From NCBI RefSeq assembly GCF_004340905.1, contig NZ_SLXD01000010.1:1-64000 (forward strand): DNA of 64,000 nucleotides, in the 5' to 3' direction. The stretch's first letter is position 1. The number at the start of each line of letters is the position of its first letter. The DNA comes from Rubrivivax gelatinosus. GTDB lineage: Bacteria > Pseudomonadota > Gammaproteobacteria > Burkholderiales > Burkholderiaceae_C. The notes below the pieces were generated by a model. The model did not search any database and was not told the DNA's origin. It saw only the letters and a list, made by a program, of their open reading frames with translations. Both the position numbers and the translations under genes were made by a program. Positions 56,008 through 64,000 of the stretch are shown piece by piece.

Positions 56008-57485
56008 GCGGCATGTCCTTTCAAGCCTTCTCGCAGGCGTTGCAGGTCGACGCCGCGCCACGCACGCGCCAGGCGCGACGCCGCGACGTAGGCGACGGTG
56101 GAGGCCGAGGCGCCGCAAGGCAGCGCCCAGGGCGCGGCGAGCGCGCGCAGCGCCAGCTCGCCGGCGCCGAAGGCCAGGCCGCCGGAGAGCACGAACAGCA
56201 GGTCCTTGTCGACGCGCCAGACGCCCAGCGCGCAGCGCCAGCCGCGCAGGCGCAGCCCGGCCCACAGCAGCACCGAAGGCAGCACCGAGACCACGATGAC
56301 GCCGGAACCGCCCCAGCGCAGCGCCGCCCAGGCCAGCAGCGGCAGCGCCGCCAGCGTGACGACGCCGTAGATGCGCGTCAGCGCGGGCATCTCGCCGAGC
56401 ACGTTGGCGCTGATGAACAGGCCGCCGCTGACGCCGCGCACCGCCAGCGCCGCGAACATCAGCGCCGCCAGCGTGCCGCCGCCGGCGTACTTGCCCGCGG
56501 TGAGCGCGCCGATCGCCTGATCGCCGAAGGCCAGGCACAGTACCGCGACCAGCGCCAGCAGGCCGAAGTTGGCGCGGCGCAGCAGCTCCACCTGGCGCGC
56601 CACGGCGGCGTGGTCGCCATCGACGGCATAACGCCGGATCAGCGCCGGCTCGACGGCGTTCTGCAGCAGCTGCAGCGGCAGGTACTGGCGCGTGCGCTCC
56701 ATCAGGTTCATCAGCAGCGCGAACAGCGCCGTCTCCGCGGCCCCCGCGGTGGCGCCGACGATCAGCGTCGCGGTCGGCCCCTGCCACGGCAGGCCGAAGA
56801 GGTAGGACAGGTAGTTGGTCCCCGAGGCCGCTGCCAGGGCACGGATCGGCGGCGCCTCGTAGCGCGGGCCTCCCGCGGCCGGCAAGGCCGCGGCCAGCGC
56901 CGGGCGCACCGCCAGCCAGCGCACCAGCCCGGTCTGGACGAGGTTGCCGGCGATCGAGATCACCAGCACCGCCTCGGCCGACAGGCCGCCGGGGCCCAGG
57001 TGCACGGCCCAGGCCGCGAGCAGGCGCACCGCGAGCATCGTGGTCGTGATGCGCGCCTGGGCCTCGAAACGCAGCAGCGCGTTGGCGGTGGCCGAACTCA
57101 AGTCCGCCTGCACCTGGGTGGCCGTCAGCAGCGCGACGAAGGCCATCGACTCGAGCGGCCCGAGCGCGCCGCCCGGCGCGCCGGTCACGGCGACGATGGC
57201 CGCAGCCACCGGCGTCGCGACGGCCAGCCGGGCCGCCAGCGCCCAGCGGCCCAGGCGCAGCACCTCGGCGCTGGCACCGGCCAGATGCGCCAGCGGCAGC
57301 TGGCGATAGAGCACCCGGTCCACGCCCAGAGAACCGACGACGGTGGCCACCGCCATGGCCGCCATCAACACCGAGTAGGAGGCGAACTCGGCCACCGGCA
57401 TCCAGCGCGCCAGCAGCAGCACCTGCAGCAATCCGATCACGCCGGCGAGCAGGCGCGTCGCCGCGAACCGTCCGAGCGACGCCAT
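56004..57485 (-). CDS. Lipid-linked oligosaccharide flippase (Wzx-like)
   Basis: 493 residues with about 12-14 hydrophobic segments, beginning FAATRLLAGVIGLLQVLLLARWM, the typical start of polysaccharide-export MATE/MviN-type flippases. It should move the undecaprenyl-linked repeat unit across the inner membrane. Both ends overlap neighbours: TGATG with the polymerase gene upstream and ATGA with the transferase downstream. Subfamily is judged from topology and context; few single residues are diagnostic. Confidence 0.85.
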   Translation of the reverse strand: MASLGRFAATRLLAGVIGLLQVLLLARWMPVAEFASYSVLMAAMAVATVVGSLGVDRVLYRQLPLAHLAGASAEVLRLGRWALAARLAVATPVAAAIVAVTGAPGGALGPLESMAFVALLTATQVQADLSSATANALLRFEAQARITTTMLAVRLLAAWAVHLGPGGLSAEAVLVISIAGNLVQTGLVRWLAVRPALAAALPAAGGPRYEAPPIRALAAASGTNYLSYLFGLPWQGPTATLIVGATAGAAETALFALLMNLMERTRQYLPLQLLQNAVEPALIRRYAVDGDHAAVARQVELLRRANFGLLALVAVLCLAFGDQAIGALTAGKYAGGGTLAALMFAALAVRGVSGGLFISANVLGEMPALTRIYGVVTLAALPLLAWAALRWGGSGVIVVSVLPSVLLWAGLRLRGWRCALGVWRVDKDLLFVLSGGLAFGAGELALRALAAPWALPCGASASTVAYVAASRLARAWRGVDLQRLREGLKGHAA

Positions 57486-59008
57486 CAGGGCTGGCCGGCG
57501 GCCCGCCGGGCCGGCCCCGTGCGCGCACCCGTCCAGGCGCGGCGCCAATGCAGCGCGAAGCCCAGCGCCAGCGCCAGCATCAGCTGCATGCCGGCGTCGT
57601 CGTGCAGCGAGCGGTTGTAGACGAGCAGCGAGAGGAAGACCAGCACCACCGCCGCGAAGGCGTCGGCGGCGACGCGGTCCTCGGGCGGCAGGGCCGAGGA
57701 CCGCGAGGCCCGCGCCAGCGTCCAGGCCAGGCTGGCGAGCAGCCCGGCGAAGGCGGCCAGCCCGAGCAGGCCGACGTCCCACAGCAGCAGCGCCGCGCCG
57801 GTGGCGGCGATCGTCAGCGGCGCGTAGCGCTGCGCCACCTCGCCCAGGCCGCCGGTGGCCGAGACGCGGCTGGCGCCCGGACCCCAGCCGACCAGACGGT
57901 GCGGCACGTCGTTGTGGCGGTCGGCTGCCCACAGCGCGATCGACGCGCCGCGGCTGATCTGGCCACGCGAGTAGTCGATGTTGCGGGTGTCGAAGAAGTA
58001 GCCCATCTTCTCGACCAGGTCCGCGTTCGACCGGTGCTCGATCTTCTGCCAGTACAGCGCGGCATAGGCGGTGAAGGTGCCGGCCACCAGCACCGCGCCC
58101 AGCGCCAGCGCGATCACCGCGGTGGCAAAGCTGGTGAACACGCGCCGCCGCAGCACCCAGAACAGCACCAGCGGCAACCAGGCGAGCACCGCCTTGACCT
58201 CGCCGGAGAGAATGATCGCCAGCCCGACCGCCCAGTACAGCAGCAGCGAGCCGAAGCCGGCGCGCCCGCGGTCCCACAGCGCGAGGCGGTAGGCCATCAC
58301 GAGCAGCGTGAACGCGACCAGCGTGGCATTCGCGCCGCCGGCGTCGATCAGGCCGCCGAAGGTGCCGACCACCGCGTCCATGCCCGTCGTCAGCGCGTCG
58401 TGGCGGCGCGGCACGATGACGAAGTGCTGGTACAGCACCACCGGCAGCTGCACGAAGAACACCACCTGCAGCACGCGCCAGACCAGCGGCGCGAAGCCGG
58501 CGCGCCCCGCGCCCAGCAGCACGATCGCCGCGGCGACCCAGATCGGCAGGGCGTTCTTCAGCCCGACCACCACCTGCACCAGCGGCGGCAGGTTCACCAG
58601 CGTCGCCAGCGCCAGCGCGACGCAGTACAGCAGCAGGAACAGCACCGGCGCGCTCGACCAGGGCGAGGCCGGGCGCGGGCCATGGCCCGCCGGTGCCGCT
58701 GCGCCGGCCACGGCGCGCGCGGCCAGCAGCAGGCACAGCAGATACGGCAGCCAGGCGGCCTGCGGGAACCGCAGGAAGTAGCCCGCCGTGCCCTGCGCGA
58801 CGAAGGTGACGAGCAGCAGCACGACGGTGAGCACCGGGATCGGCAGCATCAGCAGCATCGCCCCCAGCAGCAGGCCGGCGATCAGCATCCCGCCGAGCCA
58901 GAAGCCCGAGGCGGCGAACAGCGCGATCGCCAGCACGAGCAGCAGCACCAGGCCGCCACCCAGCACGAGAGGCAGCACCGGCACGCCGGGCCAGGCGAGC
59001 GCCCTCAT
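57485..59008 (-). CDS. O-antigen ligase/polymerase-like membrane protein (Wzy-like)
   Basis: 507 residues with about 12 hydrophobic segments and a large periplasmic loop (about 335-400, YFFDTRNIDYSRGQISRGASIALWAADR, VGWGPGASRVS), the pattern of Wzy_C/O-antigen polymerases. It would join repeat units on the periplasmic side. ATG 59008 overlaps the epsI stop as ATGA. The assignment rests on topology, the late loop and position next to the flippase. Confidence 0.82.
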   Translation of the reverse strand: MRALAWPGVPVLPLVLGGGLVLLLVLAIALFAASGFWLGGMLIAGLLLGAMLLMLPIPVLTVVLLLVTFVAQGTAGYFLRFPQAAWLPYLLCLLLAARAVAGAAAPAGHGPRPASPWSSAPVLFLLLYCVALALATLVNLPPLVQVVVGLKNALPIWVAAAIVLLGAGRAGFAPLVWRVLQVVFFVQLPVVLYQHFVIVPRRHDALTTGMDAVVGTFGGLIDAGGANATLVAFTLLVMAYRLALWDRGRAGFGSLLLYWAVGLAIILSGEVKAVLAWLPLVLFWVLRRRVFTSFATAVIALALGAVLVAGTFTAYAALYWQKIEHRSNADLVEKMGYFFDTRNIDYSRGQISRGASIALWAADRHNDVPHRLVGWGPGASRVSATGGLGEVAQRYAPLTIAATGAALLLWDVGLLGLAAFAGLLASLAWTLARASRSSALPPEDRVAADAFAAVVLVFLSLLVYNRSLHDDAGMQLMLALALGFALHWRRAWTGARTGPARRAAGQP

Positions 59009-59706
59009 TGCCCCAGCAAGCCCTGGCGATGCGCCTCGGGCACGGCGGCGAGCAGCTCGCGCACGAAGCGGTCCTGCAGCTCGAAGCCGGCGCGCGGGTC
59101 CTCGGAGATCGAGGAGACGCGGAAGATCAGCCCGTCGGGAACGTAGCCGCGCAGGCCGAACCGCAGCTGCGCGATCTTGGCCTGCCACTGCGTCGTCGCG
59201 TGGCGCCCGCCGATCACCATCCAGTAGGTGACGGGCTCGCGCCGCGGGCCGATCGTGGCCTCCAGGCGAGTCACGGCGTGCGGCGTGCCGGCGTAGTCGA
59301 CCGCCTCCTGGCCGAAGGAACGCACGCCGAAGCCCTGGCCGCGGTAGCAGCCCTCGGGCTGGTGCACGCGCATCGTGTCGTTCTGGCGCCGGCCGTAGGC
59401 CACCGACAGCATGATGCGCCGGCCCTCGCGATCGACGTAGGTGCGGGCCAGCGTGTCGCTGTAGATGCGGTTGATCGACGCCAGCAGCGTCGGGTCGGGG
59501 ATCACCGGGCGCACGCCCGGATCCAGCGACCAGCTGCCGAAGCGTTCGGGGATCGCGGCCTCGAGCTGTACGCTGGCGAAGAGCGCGATCTCCTGCCGCG
59601 GCCGCATCCAGGCCGCCGCCGCCGAGACCAGCAGCGCCAGCGCGAGCAGCGCCGCCGCGTGCAGCAGGGGCCGGCGCGGTCGCGGCGCCGCGAGGGCCGC
59701 GCTCAC
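59005..59706 (-). CDS. epsI: EpsI-type exosortase-associated protein
   Basis: 233 residues. One N-terminal hydrophobic segment (about 14-33) then a periplasmic EpsI domain with FGSWSLDP, YVDREGRRIMLSVAYGRRQND and MRVHQPEGCYRGQGF, containing the conserved His-x-Pro-x-x-Cys. In many exosortases this domain is fused to the enzyme's C-terminus; here it is a separate gene coupled by GTGA. Its role in exosortase-linked EPS production is not settled. Confidence 0.92.
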   Translation of the reverse strand: MSAALAAPRPRRPLLHAAALLALALLVSAAAAWMRPRQEIALFASVQLEAAIPERFGSWSLDPGVRPVIPDPTLLASINRIYSDTLARTYVDREGRRIMLSVAYGRRQNDTMRVHQPEGCYRGQGFGVRSFGQEAVDYAGTPHAVTRLEATIGPRREPVTYWMVIGGRHATTQWQAKIAQLRFGLRGYVPDGLIFRVSSISEDPRAGFELQDRFVRELLAAVPEAHRQGLLGQ

Positions 59707-60605
59707 GCCCGCCTCCGCCCGCGCAGCAGCATCGCCAGCACGCCGTCGACGAGCAGGATCAGCAGCAGGGCGGTGACGAACAGCAGCATGCCCGCGAAGC
59801 CATGCATGAAGCCCTGCCCCGCGGCGTCGCCGAAGTAGAAGGTGATCAGCGCCAGCACGATGACGCGCATGACATTGGCGATGAAGCTGATCGGCACGAT
59901 CAGCAGCGCCAGGGTGACGTTGCGCGCCATCGACTGCGAGCGCACCAGGTTCAGGTACAGCAGCCCGATGGCCTCGAGCGTGAACAGCGTGTGCAGCCCG
60001 GCGCAGGCGTCGGCGACCAGCAGCTGGTACTGGCCGATGTGGATGATGACGCCCGAGCGCCCCACCGGATAGCCGAACCAGAACAGCAGCTGCGTGGCGA
60101 CCTGCGAGACGGCCATCTTCATCGGCTGCGTCAGCGCGTCGACGACGCTGGACGGCAGCGGCACCATGAAGAGCATGAAGAACAGCGCGAACGCGATCGC
60201 ACGCAGCTGGCGCGGGCCGCGCAGCATCAGCACGCTGCCGGCGACCATCGGGATCAGCGAGCCGACCTCCAGCAGCAGGATGTCCTGCGAGCGGCCGAGC
60301 GCATAGGCGGCGCCTGCGGCCAGCAGCAGCGCCCAGGCCAGGCCCGGGCGCGGAGCCGCCGCGCCCGGGCCGAAGAGCACGGCACGCTGGCGCCAGATCA
60401 GCCAGGCCGACAGGCCGAGCACGATCGGGCCGTGGCCCTGCTCGTCGCTGGCCCAGATCGTGCCCGCCAGCCCCCAGAAGGTGGGCAGGTACAGCAGCGC
60501 GAGCGCGGCCGCGACCAGCAGCCAGGCGGCGGCATCGGGCACGCGGCCGCCCTCCGGCGGGCCGGCGAGCAGGCCCGGGGCGGCGGAGCCGGTGGCGCTG
60601 GACAC
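59703..60605 (-). CDS. xrtB: Exosortase B
   Basis: 300 residues with about eight membrane segments. The transpeptidase-like triad is visible: C201 in LLVADACAGLHTLFTLEA, R247 in FIANVMRVI and H268 in GQGFMHGFAG. Exosortases cleave C-terminal PEP-CTERM-type signals and link proteins to a surface component; type B occurs in eps loci of beta-proteobacteria. GTG 60605 was preferred; GTG 60641 would overlap epsG by 23 bases and has no ribosome site. No gene in the window encodes a PEP-CTERM tail, so the substrate is elsewhere or differs. Confidence 0.93.
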   Translation of the reverse strand: MSSATGSAAPGLLAGPPEGGRVPDAAAWLLVAAALALLYLPTFWGLAGTIWASDEQGHGPIVLGLSAWLIWRQRAVLFGPGAAAPRPGLAWALLLAAGAAYALGRSQDILLLEVGSLIPMVAGSVLMLRGPRQLRAIAFALFFMLFMVPLPSSVVDALTQPMKMAVSQVATQLLFWFGYPVGRSGVIIHIGQYQLLVADACAGLHTLFTLEAIGLLYLNLVRSQSMARNVTLALLIVPISFIANVMRVIVLALITFYFGDAAGQGFMHGFAGMLLFVTALLLILLVDGVLAMLLRGRRRA

Positions 60606-60618
60606 CTGGCCCCGCCCG

Positions 60619-61524
60619 TCAGAAGGTGTTGAAGACGACACCGGCGACCGCCGCCGTGCCGTCCTGCAGCGTGCCGACCAGCGACTGCAGCGCCGCCACG
60701 CGCGAGGTATTGCGTCGTGCCAGGACCAGCGCCGCGCCGCAGCGCGCGGCGATCGCGATGCTGTCGCTGCCGTAGCAGGCCGCCGGCGTGTCGACGATCA
60801 CGTGGTCGAACTTGGCGACGAGTTCGGACATCAGCAGCCGGAACGCCGGCCGCTCGACGAGTTCGGTCGGGTTCGGCGGCGTCGAGCCCACCGGCAGCAC
60901 GAACAGGCTGTCCACCCCGGGCGCCATCTGCACGACGTTGAACTCGGCGCGCCCGGCCAGGATGCCCGACAGCCCCGCCTGGTTGTCCAGGCCGAAGACC
61001 TCGTGCTGGCGCGGGTGGCGCAGGTCGGCGTCGATCAGCAGCGTGCGCGCGCCGGTCTGCGCGAGCACGACGGCAAGGTTGGCGGCGAAGAAGGTCTTGC
61101 CGTCCTTGGAGTCAGGGCTGACGACGGCCAGCGCGCGGCGCGGCTGGCCGTCGGCAAACAGGCGCATCAGCAACTGGCTGCGCAGCGAGCGGAAGCTCTC
61201 GGCCTGCACGCCGAAGGGCTGGTTCAGCGCCACCAGTTCAGGGCTGGTGTCGCGCCGCTGCTGCGGCGCATACGGGTAGTGGAACTGCTGCGCCAGCGCG
61301 AACATCACGTCGTCGTGGCTGGCCAGGCCCAGCGCCACGGCGGCCTCGCCGAAGCGGATGCCTTGCTGGCGCTGGTAGACCAGCACGCGGTCGATCTCCT
61401 CGCTGCTGAGGCTGCGGGTCTCGGCGATGATGCTGCCGATCGAACGGTCGAGCACCGCGTTCGCGGAAGCGTCCTCCAGCAGGCGTTCGCCGCTGAAACG
61501 CGGGGGAGTCTTGAGCTTTTCCAT
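60619..61524 (-). CDS. epsG: Chain-length-determinant tyrosine kinase-like protein EpsG
   Basis: 301 residues. After an N-terminal region of about 90 residues (SSEEIDRVLVYQRQQGIRFG, similar to type II secretion ATPase N-domains) comes a BY-kinase domain: Walker A SPDSKDGKT (142-144 GKT) with Pro for the first Gly, Walker A' LLIDADLRHP and VIVDTPA. The C-terminal tyrosine cluster of Wzc-type kinases is missing; the protein ends VAGVVFNTF. It probably works with EpsF in polymer length control as the split form of Wzc. Confidence 0.9.
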   Translation of the reverse strand: MEKLKTPPRFSGERLLEDASANAVLDRSIGSIIAETRSLSSEEIDRVLVYQRQQGIRFGEAAVALGLASHDDVMFALAQQFHYPYAPQQRRDTSPELVALNQPFGVQAESFRSLRSQLLMRLFADGQPRRALAVVSPDSKDGKTFFAANLAVVLAQTGARTLLIDADLRHPRQHEVFGLDNQAGLSGILAGRAEFNVVQMAPGVDSLFVLPVGSTPPNPTELVERPAFRLLMSELVAKFDHVIVDTPAACYGSDSIAIAARCGAALVLARRNTSRVAALQSLVGTLQDGTAAVAGVVFNTF

Positions 61525-61530
61525 CTGCGG

Positions 61531-62967
61531 TCAGCCGCCCACGGTCAGCGAGGAGGATGGCTGCGGCCCGTCCTGGCGCGGCGGCACCAGGAGCCGGCGA
61601 CTGCCGGGGAGATAACGCTTGGCGCCCGGCGTCGGCAGCACGCCCAGCACCGGCAGGCCGAGCACCGCGACCGCGTCCTCGGGCGAGCGCACGCGGCGGT
61701 CGGCGAGCTCGAGCACCAGCACCGCCGCCAGCGCCAGCAGCGCGCCCAGGAAGGTGCCGATGACGGTGTTGAGCACCGGCCGCGGCGACGAGGGCTCGGC
61801 CGGCTCGCGCGCCTCGGACAGCAGGCCGACGTAGGACTGCGTCGACTGCGCCTCCAGCGTCGTCTGGTTGAAGCGGCCGGCGAGCCCGTCGTACAGGCGC
61901 TGGGCGTTCTCGACCTCGCGCACCAGCACCAGGCCCTCGTCGCGCACCGCCTTCATCTGCAGCACGCGCTGGCGCTGCTGCTCCAGCGCCTGGCGGATCT
62001 GCGCCTCGCGCTGGCGGTTGATCGTGTCGGCCACGGCCACGCCGCCCGTCAGCCGCCGCGTCTCGCTGGCGATGCGCTGCTGCAGCTCGCCGATGTTGGC
62101 GCGGGCCTGCTGCACCTGCGGGTTGGCCTCGCCCAGGCGCTGCAGCAGTTCCTGCAGCTTGGCCTGGGCACGCGCGAGGTCGGACTTCAGCCCGGCCACG
62201 ACCGGGTTGGCCAGCACCTCCTGAAGCTGGTCACCGCGGCCGGCGGCCGCCTGGCTCTGGCGGCTCGTCGAGTCGGCGGTGGCCGACTGCATCAGCGTCA
62301 GCTGCGTCGACAGCTCGTTCAGGCGCGAGTTCTCGATGTCGAAGCGCTCGTCGCTGGCGACGATGCCCTTGGCGCGCTGGAACTCGGACAGCCGCGTCTG
62401 GGCCTGCTCCAGCGCCGTGCGCGCCTCCTTCGTGCGCTGGTCGAAGAAGCGGCTGAAGTTCTGCGCCGGGTTGACGCGCAGCTCCAGCGTCGTCGCGATG
62501 TAGGCCTGGGCGAAGGCGTTGGCCAGGCCAGCGGCGAAACGCGGGTCCGGCGCCTTGTACTGGATCGAGATCACGTTGCTGTCGCGCGAGGGCTGCACGT
62601 CCAGGCGCTTCTGCAGCGCGCCGACGAGCCACTGCTCGACGCTGCCCCGGCCATCCGTGTCTTCCAGCCACTGCTGGCGGATCTGCGGGTCGCGCGCCAG
62701 GCCCAGGTCCTGGATGACACGCAGCGCGACACGCTCGCTGTTGAGGATGTCGATCTGCGTGGCCATGAAACCGGTGAGCGCCAGCGGCGGCAGCCCGGTC
62801 ACCGACACCGGGTCGGGCCGCACGTCGACGACCACGCTGGCCGTGCCCAGGTACTGGCGCGGCAGCAACAGCGACAGCACCAGGGTCGCCAGCATCACGA
62901 CGCCGGTGAGGCCGAGAAACACCCACTTGCGCGCCCGCAGGATGTCGATCATCTGCGCGAGAGACAT
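61531..62967 (-). CDS. epsF: Chain length determinant protein EpsF
   Basis: 478 residues. Membrane helix 1 at about 14-36 (WVFLGLTGVVMLATLVLSLLL), a Wzz domain, a long periplasmic coiled coil (about 175-370, RTALEQAQTRLSEFQRAKG, LQELLQRLGEANPQVQQ), the GNVR-like block YDGLAGRFNQTTLEAQ and membrane helix 2 at about 403-425. The tail PGSRRLLVPPRQDG is cytoplasmic. It is the membrane half of the polysaccharide co-polymerase, paired with EpsG seven bases downstream. Confidence 0.93.
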   Translation of the reverse strand: MSLAQMIDILRARKWVFLGLTGVVMLATLVLSLLLPRQYLGTASVVVDVRPDPVSVTGLPPLALTGFMATQIDILNSERVALRVIQDLGLARDPQIRQQWLEDTDGRGSVEQWLVGALQKRLDVQPSRDSNVISIQYKAPDPRFAAGLANAFAQAYIATTLELRVNPAQNFSRFFDQRTKEARTALEQAQTRLSEFQRAKGIVASDERFDIENSRLNELSTQLTLMQSATADSTSRQSQAAAGRGDQLQEVLANPVVAGLKSDLARAQAKLQELLQRLGEANPQVQQARANIGELQQRIASETRRLTGGVAVADTINRQREAQIRQALEQQRQRVLQMKAVRDEGLVLVREVENAQRLYDGLAGRFNQTTLEAQSTQSYVGLLSEAREPAEPSSPRPVLNTVIGTFLGALLALAAVLVLELADRRVRSPEDAVAVLGLPVLGVLPTPGAKRYLPGSRRLLVPPRQDGPQPSSSLTVGG

Positions 62968-62977
62968 CGTGCGCTCC

Positions 62978-63811
62978 TCAGAACAGGCTCTCGCGCACGT
63001 AGACGACGTCGCCGTCGTGCACGCGGGCGTCCATCTGCGGCTCGATGACCTGCACCTGGCCGTCCGCGGCCTTGCGGTGCACGCGGATGCCCTTGTGCGT
63101 GCCGCGCTGCGTCGGCCCGCCGCCGGCGGCCAGCGCCTGCATCACCGTCATCTCGCGCTCGATGCGCAGCGGCCCGGGGCGCTGCACCTCGCCGTAGATG
63201 TAGACCAGCGGTTGGCGGTCGACCCAGACGGTGTCGCCGTCGAGCAGCACGAGGTTGCGCTCGCCGCCGCCGGGCGCGAACAGCGCCGGCAGGTCGATCT
63301 CCTGGCGCAGCGTGCGGCCGTCGCGCACGCCGCTGACGACGACGCTCTCGGCCCCCCCCTGGGCGACACCGCCGGCCATCGCCAGCACGTCGGTCAGGCG
63401 CATGCCGGCGACTTCCAGCGGATAACGCCCCGGCCGGTTCACCTGGCCGAGCACGCTGACCTGGTTGCCCCGGATCTGCGCCACCACCAGCGTCACCTGC
63501 GGCTGCTTGACGAAGTTGCCGTTGCGCAGGCCGTCGGCGATCAGGCGCTCGGCCTGCGTCACCGAGAGCCCGCCGATGCGGATGCTGCCCAGCAACGGGT
63601 AGCTGACGAGGCCAGCCTCGGTGATGCGCGTCTCCAGCGACAGGTCCGGGTTCTGGTAGACGTTGATGCGCACGACGTCGCCGGAACCCAGCCGGTACTC
63701 GGGCGCGGCCGGGGTGGACACCGCGGCGGGGCGCTGCTGCGCGCCGACGGCGGGCGCCCAGCCGGCCAGCACGGCGCAGACGAGGAGCAGAAACGAACGG
63801 ATCATCGTCAT
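62978..63811 (-). CDS. epsE: Polysaccharide export protein EpsE (Wza family)
   Basis: 277 residues. A signal peptide ends AVGAQ; no lipobox is present, unlike Wza. The Poly_export domain (YRLGSGDVVRINVYQNPDLS, VSYPLLGSIRIGGLSVTQAE) and SLBB domains (VSVLGQVNRPGRYPL, VYIYGEVQRPGPLRI) follow, ending DGDVVYVRESLF. It forms the periplasmic/outer-membrane export channel. ATG 63811 overlaps the epsD stop (TGATG). Confidence 0.94.
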   Translation of the reverse strand: MTMIRSFLLLVCAVLAGWAPAVGAQQRPAAVSTPAAPEYRLGSGDVVRINVYQNPDLSLETRITEAGLVSYPLLGSIRIGGLSVTQAERLIADGLRNGNFVKQPQVTLVVAQIRGNQVSVLGQVNRPGRYPLEVAGMRLTDVLAMAGGVAQGGAESVVVSGVRDGRTLRQEIDLPALFAPGGGERNLVLLDGDTVWVDRQPLVYIYGEVQRPGPLRIEREMTVMQALAAGGGPTQRGTHKGIRVHRKAADGQVQVIEPQMDARVHDGDVVYVRESLF

Positions 63812-64000
63812 CACTTGAGCCCCAGTCCCTTGCCGGCGTCGGCCAGGCCGTCGGCCTGGCCACCGTTGGCGGCGCTGCCGCCGGGTGCCGAGGCCGCCGC
63901 CGCGAAGCGCCCCACGTACTCGATCGCCGCCGCCTCGCGCAGCGTCTTCAGGTCCGCCTCGACCATCTGGCGGCGGCGGTCGTTGAGCATGAACTGCTCG
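63811..64000 (-). CDS. epsD: EpsD-type peptidyl-prolyl cis-trans isomerase, C-terminus only
   Basis: The last 62 codons of a gene cut by the right edge. The visible tail reads EQFMLNDRRRQMVEADLKTL, then REAAAIEYVGRFA and a Gly/Ala linker ending GKGLGLK. This matches the end of the SurA-like EpsD isomerases that precede epsE in exosortase-linked eps loci. The catalytic parvulin domain lies outside. Identity rests on this tail and on position. Confidence 0.75.
   Translation of the reverse strand, partial: EQFMLNDRRRQMVEADLKTLREAAAIEYVGRFAAAASAPGGSAANGGQADGLADAGKGLGLK

Overview
The window is high-GC chromosomal DNA from what looks like a betaproteobacterium of the order Burkholderiales, probably near the Rubrivivax/Roseateles/Leptothrix group. 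This placement is an inference from gene content and order: fmdB - DUF502 - aspS, aroG - nudB - EEP nuclease - clsB, tolB - pal - cpoB - tcdA, a dgdA/dgdR pair, and an exosortase-B type eps locus. I see no rRNA, CRISPR array, complete insertion sequence or prophage.

Layout: (1) 1-5.1 kb: a truncated chemoreceptor fragment, an AraC-type regulator, the divergent 2,2-dialkylglycine decarboxylase (dgdA) and LysR regulator (dgdR) pair with a palindromic operator between them, and an L-2-hydroxyacid dehydrogenase with an unusual specificity residue. (2) 5.3-9.8 kb: an iron-uptake operon (ECF sigma factor, FecR-type sensor, TonB receptor with STN domain) behind a Fur box. (3) 9.8-13.8 kb: two tandem tRNA-Lys genes, then tolB-pal-cpoB-tcdA. 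(4) 13.8-21.1 kb: an AhpD-like protein, an ATP-dependent DNA ligase, a universal stress protein, a PatZ-type protein acetyltransferase, the ligase-associated exonuclease and a DUF805 membrane protein. (5) 21.1-27 kb: a dppABCDF-type peptide ABC transporter interrupted by a large inverted repeat. (6) 27-37.3 kb: a translationally coupled aroG-nudB-EEP-clsB run, a phytase-like esterase, aspS, DUF502, fmdB, ubiB and ubiJ.

(7) 37.4-64 kb: an exopolysaccharide (EPS) locus of about 26 kb that runs off the right edge. It holds the initiating phosphoglycosyltransferase, sugar-nucleotide genes (galE, manC, ugd), a WecG-type and three GT4-type glycosyltransferases, a pyruvyltransferase, a sulfotransferase, flippase and polymerase, the EpsD/E/F/G assembly apparatus, exosortase B with EpsI, a secreted TIM-barrel glycoside hydrolase and a large beta-helix lipoprotein. 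The set suggests an acidic, possibly sulfated and pyruvylated polymer made from UDP- and GDP-sugars, with dedicated extracellular processing enzymes.

The most interesting parts are the EPS locus (sulfation, pyruvylation, exosortase B and two undefined secreted carbohydrate-active proteins together), the non-canonical dehydrogenase beside dgdRA, the dgd operator, and the long intergenic hairpin inside the dpp cluster. Many junctions are ATGA, GTGA or TGATG overlaps, and many starts are GTG or TTG.
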